Source: Oscillospiraceae bacterium
GTDB taxonomy: Bacteria; Bacillota; Clostridia; Oscillospirales; Oscillospiraceae
DNA: 13,545 bases
Assembly: GCA_021205585.1 (NCBI GenBank)
Contig: JAJPXI010000041.1
Location: forward strand, 1 to 13,545
Reading direction: 5' to 3'
The notes beneath the pieces are model-generated. The model worked only from the letters and a program-made list of their open reading frames with translations. It was not told the DNA's origin and did no database searches. Made by a program: the position numbers and the translations under genes. Below, in pieces: positions 1-4,727 of the stretch (the first letter of the stretch is position 1; each line of letters opens with the position of its first letter).

Positions 1-2
1 CC

Positions 3-22
3 ATCGCCCCCTGCATTTGCGC
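3..22. repeat. 20-nt dispersed repeat, inverted partner of 4316-4335
   Basis: ATCGCCCCCTGCATTTGCGC is the exact reverse complement of 4316-4335. Both copies are intergenic, one downstream of a MATE gene and one downstream of the crotonase terminator. A 20-base exact match in 13.5 kb is not expected by chance and suggests a dispersed intergenic repeat family. Its function is unknown. Confidence 0.6.
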
Positions 23-80
23 TAAAGAGGAATTGGCCATTCGGCCAGCGCTTCAGCGCCTTCTTTTGTCGCAAAATTTC

Positions 81-118
81 TCGCCATCCGCTCTTGCCGA
101 TTTAATCAGTCCTTCCCT
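81..118 (-). repeat. Dispersed intergenic repeat, copy 1, behind the MATE gene
   Basis: Positions 83-102 (GCCATCCGCTCTTGCCGATT) recur exactly at 13526-13545, the last bases of the window. Positions 101-118 (TTTAATCAGT-C-CTTCCCT) recur with one mismatch at 2583-2600. Here the element lies directly behind the stop codon of the minus-strand MATE gene; at 2583-2600 it lies just behind the stop of the DUF6514-like gene. The copies share one edge and differ inside, as expected of a mosaic REP- or MITE-like family. The window edge hides the other flank of the last copy. Confidence 0.65.
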
Positions 119-1452
119 TACTCCGGCTCGATGACCTGATGCCGGGTCCACCTTCCGCTGATATACCGCAGGCTGAACACGATAGAGCGGACGAACCAGT
201 CGGCAAAGTAGCCGCACCAGATGCCCACCAGTCCCACGCCCCGCACCCGGCACAGCACATAGGTCAGGCCCACCCGGAAAATCCACATGGAGGCGGTGGA
301 GACGATCATCCCGAATTTTACATCCCCGGCGGCCCGCATCCCGTTGAGGGGCAGGAAGGACAGGGGCCACAGGAAGGGCTTTACAATGCTGATGACCAGC
401 ATGACGTGGAAGGCCATTGCGGCGGCCTCGGCGTCCAGCCCGGCCAGGCGGGTCACCGGGACGGTCAGGGCCAGGATAATTAAATCGGCGGCCAGCAGGG
501 CCAGGGCGCCCCACAGGGTCAGTTTTTTGGTGTTGGCCCTGGCCTCGTCCAGCCGCCCCGCGCCGATGCACTGTCCGGCCACCGTCATCAGCCCTGTGCC
601 AATGGCGGTGGAGGGCATGGAGCTCATGTACTCCAGCACGGTGACGATGGCGTTGGCGGCGATGGCGGTAGTGCCCAGGGTGGACACGGTGCTCTGCACC
701 ATGATTTTACCGAATTGAAACATGGCGTTTTCAATGCCGGTGGGCAGGCCGATGCGCAGCACCAGCACCATCATCCGCCAGTCCGGACGCAGGCTGGTCA
801 GCCGGCCGATTTCAATCAGCTGGTTTGGCCTGCGCTGGAAGCACAGCATGACCACGCTGGCCAGAGCGAAGGAAACGACGGTGGACAAAGCGGCCCCGGA
901 TACCCCCATTTTGACCACAAACAGCAGCAGGGCGTTCCCCGCCACGTTCAGCAGGTTGGAGCAGACCGACACCACCATGGGAAGCCGGGTGTTCCCCGTG
1001 GCCCGGTAGAGGGCGGAGCTGGCGTTGAACAGGGCGATAAAGGGGTAGGAGAAGGCGGTGACCAGGAAATACTGCTCGGCGGCGGTCATAACAGCCTGCT
1101 CCACCTGGCCGAAAATCAGGTGGAGCATCCACTTCCGGCCAATTAGGCACAGGGCCATCACCCCCAGGCCGAAGAAAAAGGCGGTCAGCATCACCTGGCG
1201 GCCGGCCTGGTTCGAGTGGGTCTTGTCCCGTCTGCCCAGGTACTGGGCGCAGACGATGGCGCCCCCGGTGGCCAGGGCGGTGAACAAAAACAGCATCAGC
1301 TTGTTGATGGTGTCCACCAGGGAGACGCCGGACACCGCCTCGGAGCCCACCTGGGATACCATCATGGTGTCCACCGTTCCCATCAGCGAGGTCAGCATCT
1401 GCTCCGCAATCAGGGGGATAAGCATCCGGCGCAAGTCCCGGTTGGAAAACAT
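118..1452 (-). CDS. MATE family efflux transporter
   Basis: A 444-residue polytopic membrane protein of the multidrug and toxin extrusion (MATE) family, which couples export of drugs or metabolites to Na+ or H+ entry across the cytoplasmic membrane. About 12 hydrophobic helices fall into two homologous halves (roughly residues 10-200 and 230-430). Typical features include the N-terminal LIPLIAEQMLTSLMGTVDTMMVS segment, the GNTRLPMVVSV region closing the first half, and the second-half start GLPTGIENAMFQFGKIMVQ. Length matches the family (about 440-470). The ATG at 1452 follows an AGGGAG ribosome binding site 8 nt upstream. It lies about 105 nt downstream of the toxin-antitoxin operon on the same strand, with a hairpin between. 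The substrate cannot be read from sequence. Confidence 0.93.
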   Translation of the reverse strand: MFSNRDLRRMLIPLIAEQMLTSLMGTVDTMMVSQVGSEAVSGVSLVDTINKLMLFLFTALATGGAIVCAQYLGRRDKTHSNQAGRQVMLTAFFFGLGVMALCLIGRKWMLHLIFGQVEQAVMTAAEQYFLVTAFSYPFIALFNASSALYRATGNTRLPMVVSVCSNLLNVAGNALLLFVVKMGVSGAALSTVVSFALASVVMLCFQRRPNQLIEIGRLTSLRPDWRMMVLVLRIGLPTGIENAMFQFGKIMVQSTVSTLGTTAIAANAIVTVLEYMSSMPSTAIGTGLMTVAGQCIGAGRLDEARANTKKLTLWGALALLAADLIILALTVPVTRLAGLDAEAAAMAFHVMLVISIVKPFLWPLSFLPLNGMRAAGDVKFGMIVSTASMWIFRVGLTYVLCRVRGVGLVGIWCGYFADWFVRSIVFSLRYISGRWTRHQVIEPE

Positions 1453-1511
1453 CTATGTCGCTCCCTTCCCGCGCCTGCGGGCGTATAATTGAAAATCGCT
1501 CTCATACGCTC

Positions 1512-1542
1512 TTCAGATTAAAATGGGACATTTCAATCTGAA
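1512..1542 (-). terminator. Long imperfect hairpin behind the toxin gene
   Basis: TTCAGATT (1512-1519) pairs with AATCTGAA (1535-1542), and inside it AAATG (1521-1525) pairs with CATTT (1529-1533). This gives a 13-bp stem with one A/C mismatch and a 3-nt loop. It lies 15 nt behind the ancestral toxin stop (1558) and 59 nt before the MATE start. There is no clear U tract on either side, so terminator activity is only a guess. An mRNA-stabilising or processing hairpin is equally possible. Confidence 0.4.
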
Positions 1543-1557
1543 CTTTTGAAGCGTCTG

Positions 1558-1820
1558 TTAAAATATGTCGCTGTGTGTGCCTGTTCTAAGCAGGAGAAGC
1601 GAAAGTTCCGACCCGTTTATATCGTAGAGTAACAGCCAATCTGACGTGATGTGACATTCTCGAACTCCGTCATAAAAACGTGGTCCCTGTGTTTTGCATC
1701 GAGTTGTTTACCAGATGCGAGTTGGTCAATCACCGTCTCCAGGAGTTTCATGTTGTAGCCTCTCTTAACTGCGAGTCTGTAGTCTTTCCGGAAGCGAGTA
1801 GATGGCACGACCTCATACAT
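1558..1820 (-). pseudogene. YafQ/RelE-type mRNA interferase toxin, frameshifted
   Basis: The frame from ATG 1820 gives only 67 residues (stop 1617-1619) and diverges from the YafQ family after residue 49 (KHRDHVF). A -1 shift at the A5 run 1674-1678 (U5 in the mRNA) restores an 87-residue toxin ending at 1558, continuing YDGVRECHITSDWLLLY and ending RTGTHSDIF. That matches the usual YafQ length of about 90. The restored chain has equivalents of E. coli YafQ His50, His63, Asp67, His87 and Phe91 (His47, His57, Asp61, His83, Phe87); all but His47 lie after the shift, so the 67-residue product should be inactive. YafQ toxins cleave mRNA on the ribosome. The start overlaps the antitoxin end by 8 bp, as in a normal toxin-antitoxin operon. 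The cause may be a one-base deletion, a sequencing error or slippage. Confidence 0.85.
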
Positions 1821-2094
1821 TCGCTTCTTCCTCCTTCATAAAATCTGCAAAAGAGGAATAGCGCTTGTACTTTTCCGGGTTTCGTACCATCTCGTCGCGT
1901 TCCTTGATTGCGGCGATTGTGTCGGCATTCGGGTTTTCCCTCTGAATCGAAAACGGAATTGCGTTTTCACGAACAGCTTGTCTAAGGAAGACGTTAATTG
2001 CCGTAGATAAATCCATGCCGAAATCGGCAAAGAGTTCCTGGGCTTTGGCCTTCACTTCGGAATCAATCGAGATGCTGGTAGATACTTTAGACAT
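1813..2094 (-). CDS. RelB/DinJ family antitoxin
   Basis: A 93-residue antitoxin. Residues 1-45 (MSKVSTSISIDSEVKAKAQ..., then MDLSTAINVFLRQAVRENAIPF) are a ribbon-helix-helix DNA-binding domain typical of RelB/DinJ. The charged C-terminus (KERDEMVRNPEKYKRYSSFADFM) is the toxin-wrapping tail. Antitoxins of this family bind YafQ/RelE toxins and, alone or in complex, repress their own promoter. The ATG at 2094 has GGAGG 7 nt upstream. It is translationally coupled to the toxin by an 8-bp overlap. The gene is intact although its toxin is frameshifted. Codon use is visibly less GC-rich than in the surrounding genes, which fits horizontal acquisition. Family assignment is firm; RelB versus DinJ naming is loose. 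Confidence 0.9.
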   Translation of the reverse strand: MSKVSTSISIDSEVKAKAQELFADFGMDLSTAINVFLRQAVRENAIPFSIQRENPNADTIAAIKERDEMVRNPEKYKRYSSFADFMKEEEANV

Positions 2095-2117
2095 TATGCC
2101 GCCTCCGTTTATATTGT

Positions 2118-2157
2118 GGTATATTTATATTATACCTTCATTGTGGCAAGATGTCAA
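2118..2157 (-). promoter_or_regulatory. Promoter and operator of the antitoxin-toxin operon
   Basis: Read on the minus strand, TTGACA (2157-2152), a 17-nt spacer and TATAAT (2134-2129) match the sigma-A consensus perfectly. The inverted repeat GGTATA (2118-2123) / TATACC (2131-2136) overlaps the -10 box, where a ribbon-helix-helix antitoxin would be expected to bind. A direct repeat ATTGTGG (2113-2119 and 2140-2146) brackets it. Autorepression is inferred from the family and the operator position. Confidence 0.8.
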
Positions 2158-2197
2158 TATGATTTACTGGTTTTCCACGGAAATTTGCCGCAAGGCG

Positions 2198-2217
2198 CCG
2201 CAGTCCGCTTTGTGCGG
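2198..2217. repeat. Inverted repeat half, partner of 2525-2544
   Basis: CCGCAGTCCGCTTTGTGCGG differs by one base from the reverse complement of 2525-2544. The pair brackets tRNA-Leu in opposite orientations about 310 bp apart. It is probably a fragment of the same dispersed repeat family as the larger element at 2525-2600. Confidence 0.6.
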
Positions 2218-2243
2218 TGCAGCCATAAGGGGAAACACTTGAA

Positions 2244-2280
2244 AGAAGCGCCTGAAATCACTGAGATCTCAGGCGCTTCT
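2244..2280 (-). terminator. Terminator-like hairpin abutting tRNA-Leu
   Basis: AGAAGCGCCTGA (2244-2255) and TCAGGCGCTTCT (2269-2280) form a perfect 12-bp inverted repeat with a 13-nt loop, beginning at the base next to the encoded CCA end of the tRNA. On the minus strand the sequence after the stem is TTCAAGTGTTT, a weak U-rich tail. The position supports transcription termination or 3'-end maturation of the tRNA precursor. Confidence 0.65.
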
Positions 2281-2367
2281 TGGTGCCGGTGGCGGGACTC
2301 GAACCCGCACGTTGTCGCCAACAATGGATTTTGAGTCCACCTCGTCTACCAATTCCAACACACCGGC
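2281..2367 (-). tRNA. tRNA-Leu (anticodon CAA)
   Basis: On the minus strand a 7-bp acceptor stem GCCGGTG/CACCGGC closes a class II tRNA. The D-arm contains TTGGTAGAC, the anticodon loop CTCAAAA gives anticodon CAA (codon UUG), the long variable arm is GTTG-gcga-CAAC, and the T-arm is GCGGG-TTCGAGT-CCCGC. The discriminator base is A and the CCA end (2281-2283) is encoded in the DNA. Class II variable arm plus CAA anticodon identify leucine. It decodes UUG codons during translation. Confidence 0.95.
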
Positions 2368-2382
2368 AAAAGGCCGTTTGTT

Positions 2383-2411
2383 ATTATACAATGGTTTTTC
2401 AGAAAGGGCAA
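2383..2411 (-). promoter_or_regulatory. tRNA-Leu promoter
   Basis: On the minus strand TTGCCC (2411-2406), a 17-nt spacer and a perfect TATAAT (2388-2383) place transcription start near 2376, about 9 nt ahead of the mature tRNA 5' end, a usual distance for a monocistronic tRNA gene. Confidence 0.75.
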
Positions 2412-2524
2412 GTGTTTTTTGTTGGATTCTTCGTGTTTCCGTACCTCACGGCAAATTTGTACATTTGTCAACGATTTATTGTAAAGCTGCAAAAATTTGT
2501 TCAATTTTCAGAGTAAACGCAATG

Positions 2525-2600
2525 CCGCACAGAGCGGACTGCGGTGTCTGGCGGAAAAGTTCCGCCAGCCGCCGCAGGCGCATTTAATCAGTGCTTCCCT
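2525..2600 (-). repeat. Palindromic dispersed repeat behind the DUF6514-like gene
   Basis: The element starts 5 bp behind the stop codon of the minus-strand gene. It contains the shared edge TTTAATCAGT-G-CTTCCCT (2583-2600; also at 101-118), a 9-bp perfect hairpin CTGGCGGAA-aag-TTCCGCCAG (2548-2568), and a 20-nt block (2525-2544) whose inverted near-copy is at 2198-2217. The hairpin could act as a 3' end for the upstream gene. It resembles a REP/MITE-type element; no transposase is nearby. Confidence 0.65.
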
Positions 2601-2605
2601 AAATA

Positions 2606-2878
2606 TCATAGCCAGTCCTCCACCACGTCCAGTAAAGTGCAGGGGGTGACAATGTTGCGCGCCAGCAAATCCAGAAGGGCCTGGATGCGCCCGGCGATTA
2701 GGGTGATGTCTGGAACCTGGGCACATCTGCCCTCCCCGTCCCGGATACACGCGCCGTAGCTCTCGCAGACAATCTGCGCCGAAATGGGCACCCGGCCCAC
2801 CAGCAGAATATACTCGTATGTATGCCTGCGCCCCTGCTCATCCACCGCCTCCCGGCGGTCAACCGAAATCTCTCTCAT
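2606..2878 (-). CDS. DUF6514-like conserved hypothetical protein
   Basis: A 90-residue soluble protein starting MREISVDRREAVDEQG. It reads as a beta-rich N-terminal half (YEYILLVGRVPISAQIVCESYGACI) and a helical C-terminal half (GRIQALLDLLARNIVTPCTLLDVVEDWL). The SYG.C/KI motif and the ending VTP-TLLDVVEDWL recall the clostridial DUF6514 family; this is from memory of the family pattern. No function is known to me. The start is set at the ATG at 2878, preceded by GGAGG 6 nt upstream, rather than a TTG two codons earlier. It is transcribed from an extended -10 promoter at 2926-2934 and is divergent from a small membrane protein gene. A dispersed repeat follows the stop. Confidence 0.75.
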   Translation of the reverse strand: MREISVDRREAVDEQGRRHTYEYILLVGRVPISAQIVCESYGACIRDGEGRCAQVPDITLIAGRIQALLDLLARNIVTPCTLLDVVEDWL

Positions 2879-2925
2879 GTCCAACCTCCCGTTTCCGGCG
2901 GCTTGCCGCCGCCCCTGTTTTGGCC

Positions 2926-2934
2926 ATTATAGCA
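2926..2934 (-). promoter_or_regulatory. Extended -10 promoter of the DUF6514-like gene
   Basis: On the minus strand TGC-TATAAT (2934-2926) is a perfect extended -10 element, 48 nt ahead of the ATG. No good -35 box is visible, as is common for extended -10 promoters. The transcribed leader contains a GGCGGC-tt-GCCGCC palindrome (2897-2910). Confidence 0.65.
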
Positions 2935-2960
2935 CGTCCCATCCCCGCTTCTGGTCGAAA

Positions 2961-2975
2961 CAGGGAAATTCCCTG
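2961..2975. promoter_or_regulatory. 15-bp perfect palindrome between divergent promoters
   Basis: CAGGGAA-A-TTCCCTG is a perfect palindrome 10 bp upstream of the -35 box of the small membrane protein gene, and upstream of the -10 of the divergent DUF6514-like gene. It could be an operator shared by both promoters. No regulator is recognised for it. Confidence 0.4.
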
Positions 2976-2985
2976 CTTTTCCCGG

Positions 2986-3014
2986 TTGCTTTTTTCCCGC
3001 CGGAGTGGTATCCT
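2986..3014 (+). promoter_or_regulatory. Promoter of the small membrane protein gene
   Basis: TTGCTT (2986-2991), a 17-nt spacer and extended -10 TGG-TATCCT (3006-3014) precede the GTG start by about 28 nt. The same GTGGTATCCT word recurs at the crotonase promoter. Confidence 0.6.
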
Positions 3015-3041
3015 CCTGTTCATGGAAAGGAGGAATCCCCG

Positions 3042-3272
3042 GTGTACATCCACGACTGGCCCCTGTTTCTCCTGCGGAAAGGGCTTTTTCTGGCGGGGCT
3101 GCTGCTGTGCGCCGCCGTCATCACCGCCGTCTGGGTCTCGGCCTCGCCGGAGCCCCTGCTGGAAACCCGGCGCTATGTGGGGCGCTTCGCCTCCGACGCC
3201 GCGCTGACGCTGGGCAGCTGCCTTTTCGCTGCCTTGATTTTGGAAGATGCCATAAGGAAATCAAATGGGTGA
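3042..3272 (+). CDS. Small two-helix membrane protein, unknown function
   Basis: A 76-residue reading frame starting at GTG 3042 and ending in RKSNG. The start is supported by AAAGGAGG with an 8-nt gap and by a promoter 28 nt upstream. A hydrophobic helix at about residues 11-34 (LRKGLFLAGLLLCAAVITAVWVS) and a second at about 54-68 (ALTLGSCLFAALILE) flank a polar stretch with two arginines (RRYVGRF). No known domain is recognised. The short leader, good Shine-Dalgarno sequence and membrane-helix pattern argue for a real gene; homology searching would be decisive. Its stop codon sits in the loop of a hairpin (AAATGGG 3263-3269 / CCCATTT 3275-3281). Divergent from the DUF6514-like gene. Confidence 0.6.
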   Translation: MYIHDWPLFLLRKGLFLAGLLLCAAVITAVWVSASPEPLLETRRYVGRFASDAALTLGSCLFAALILEDAIRKSNG

Positions 3273-3318
3273 CACCCATTTTCAAAAGCCTGCCCCCCTT
3301 AATCCAAAAGTTTTCTCC

Positions 3319-3348
3319 TTGAAATTTTGCCCCCCGGTGTGGTATCCT
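3319..3348 (+). promoter_or_regulatory. Promoter of the crotonase gene
   Basis: TTGAAA (3319-3324), an 18-nt spacer and extended -10 TGG-TATCCT (3340-3348) lie about 53 nt ahead of the ATG. It closely resembles the promoters at 2986-3014 and 8413-8441. Confidence 0.7.
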
Positions 3349-3401
3349 AGTAACCGCTATCAGGCATTGTGCCTAAGAAAATTAACGAGGAGGAATCCAT
3401 T

Positions 3402-4247
3402 ATGTCCATTCAACCCTGGGTTCATGTGGAAACTTTAGAGGAGTACAGCGAGCGGTTCAAGGATTTTGCCGTGCTGGAGCGCACGCCCGACGGCATTCTG
3501 ACCTGCCGGCTGACCTGGAAGGGCGGCCCCGTCATGTGGAGCTACCAGACCCAGCACGCCTACGGCGAACTGTGGACCGCCATCGGCCACGACAAGAAAA
3601 ACGAGGTTCTGATTCTGACCTGCACCGACCCCTACTGGCTGGTTCATGAGAGCGACCCCACCTCCTTCGACGAAATCGAGCAGGGCACCGACGTGGACGC
3701 CAAGTTCAACGTCAACATCCCCGATACCATGAATTTCGTGGAGAATTTCATCAATGACATCGAGATTCCCACCATCGCCGTCATCAACGGCCAGGGGATG
3801 CACTATGAGTTCGCCCTGATGAGCGACATCACCCTTTGCGACAGCGAGTACGTCTTCTCCGACGCCCACTTCACCAAGGACATCGTGGCCGGCGACGGTA
3901 TGTCCTTCGCCATGCGCACCTGCCTGGGCGTGAAGCGCTCCAACTACTTTATGTTCACCGAGCCCCAGGTGGATGCCAAGACCGCCCTGGACTGGGGCCT
4001 GGTCAACGAGCTGCTGCCCCACGACCAGCTGATGGCCCGCGCCAACGAGCTGGCCCGCAACATCATGAAGACCAGCCGCTCTGTGCGCCGTCTGCAGCAC
4101 GAGATTGCCATCCGTCCCTGGAAACAGTCTTTGCAGGACAACGAGCGGGTTCATGTGCTGTGCGAGATGTACGGCGTGCAGCTGCAAAAGTTCGAGCACC
4201 ACTTCGACAAGATTGTGGAGTCCTTCGACGAGAAGACCACCGGCTGA
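3402..4247 (+). CDS. Crotonase-superfamily enzyme, 6-oxocamphor hydrolase-like
   Basis: A 281-residue cytoplasmic protein of the enoyl-CoA hydratase/isomerase superfamily. The ATG at 3402 has GAGGAGG 8 nt upstream; an in-frame GTG at 3369 lacks this and is rejected. The crotonase core runs from about residue 22 to 235, with oxyanion-hole segments near GGPVMW (41-46) and NGQGMHYEF (129-137). Residues 141-205 (SDITLC...DAHFTKDIVAGDG...LDWGLVNELL) parallel 6-oxocamphor hydrolase, including a His156/Asp165 pair with the same 9-residue spacing as that enzyme's catalytic His145/Asp154. That enzyme cleaves a beta-diketone C-C bond by a retro-Claisen reaction and uses no CoA. The Glu pair of classical enoyl-CoA hydratases is not evident. 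A beta-diketone hydrolase role is therefore inferred, not certain. The gene is monocistronic. Confidence 0.8.
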   Translation: MSIQPWVHVETLEEYSERFKDFAVLERTPDGILTCRLTWKGGPVMWSYQTQHAYGELWTAIGHDKKNEVLILTCTDPYWLVHESDPTSFDEIEQGTDVDAKFNVNIPDTMNFVENFINDIEIPTIAVINGQGMHYEFALMSDITLCDSEYVFSDAHFTKDIVAGDGMSFAMRTCLGVKRSNYFMFTEPQVDAKTALDWGLVNELLPHDQLMARANELARNIMKTSRSVRRLQHEIAIRPWKQSLQDNERVHVLCEMYGVQLQKFEHHFDKIVESFDEKTTG

Positions 4248-4271
4248 TTTGCAACTCAAAAAACCCCTCCA

Positions 4272-4314
4272 TCCCCCTGGGGCGCGACCGCGCCCCAGGG
4301 GGAGTTTTACTTTT
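4272..4314 (+). terminator. Rho-independent terminator of the crotonase gene
   Basis: TCCCCCTGGGGCGC (4272-4285) and GCGCCCCAGGGGGA (4290-4303) form a perfect 14-bp stem with a GACC loop, followed by GTTTTACTTTT. It lies 25 nt behind the stop codon. Confidence 0.9.
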
Positions 4315-4315
4315 C

Positions 4316-4335
4316 GCGCAAATGCAGGGGGCGAT
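4316..4335. repeat. 20-nt dispersed repeat, inverted partner of 3-22
   Basis: GCGCAAATGCAGGGGGCGAT is the exact reverse complement of 3-22. The rest of this intergenic region (4336-4450) has a GGAGCGC/GCGCTCC pair (4375-4381, 4422-4428) enclosing CCCGC/GCGGG (4397-4401, 4408-4412) and no credible gene. Confidence 0.6.
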
Positions 4336-4455
4336 ACCCGATAAGGCCATGCTCCGGGCAAAAGTGCAGGATCAGGAGCGCCGCAAGACGCCGCGGCCCG
4401 CTTCAATGCGGGAGAATATGCGCGCTCCCGATATTGTGAAGAAAATAACGATTTC

Positions 4456-4485
4456 TTGACAAGGCCTAATTGAAAAGATTATAAT
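4456..4485 (+). promoter_or_regulatory. Consensus promoter of the hydCBA operon
   Basis: TTGACA (4456-4461) and TATAAT (4480-4485) are both perfect sigma-A hexamers with an 18-nt spacer. Predicted start is near 4492, which leaves a leader of about 236 nt before hydC. This implies strong basal transcription, with control probably acting in the leader or by a repressor. Confidence 0.85.
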
Positions 4486-4499
4486 ACTCTTACGAACGG

Positions 4500-4677
4500 C
4501 CTGATTGATTTGCCGCAGCGACTCCCGCCCCAGGAGCAACTCCCATTTGAATCAGGTTTTTCCGCACCCCAAAATCCCCCAGAACGCTCAGACGGGCCCG
4601 CGCGCGTTTCGGCCCGCCCGGGAAGCTCCGGGGGTGGAATCGCCGCTGTCACCCCGGCCAAAGGATTGTCAGGCCGG
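4500..4677 (+). promoter_or_regulatory. Structured leader of the hydCBA operon, possible attenuator
   Basis: CCTGATT (4500-4506) pairs with AATCAGG (4550-4556), which is followed at once by TTTTT (4557-4561); the enclosed 43 nt include GGAG-caa-CTCC. Downstream, GGGGTG/CACCCC (4631-4636, 4650-4655) and CCGGCC/GGCCGG (4654-4659, 4672-4677, then TTCTTT) overlap, so only one of them can form fully. Overlapping stems plus a U run are the hallmark of attenuation or a riboswitch, but I recognise no known riboswitch class. No gene is seen in this leader. Confidence 0.4.
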
Positions 4678-4727
4678 TTCTTTCGACGGTTTTCAGCGGC
4701 ATTCCCCATTAAGAAGGAGGTTTTTTT

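Noticed and set aside
2184..2280. tRNA-associated integrated element (attachment site) next to tRNA-Leu
   Set aside because: No integrase and no direct repeat of the tRNA 3' end is visible; the nearby repeats are inverted and outside the tRNA.
3369..3401. Upstream GTG start for the crotonase gene
   Set aside because: It has no ribosome binding site, while the ATG at 3402 has GAGGAGG at ideal spacing; the extra residues would be translated from that site itself.
3435..4406. 323-codon minus-strand frame opposite the crotonase gene
   Set aside because: It runs across the crotonase terminator and gives a low-complexity product.
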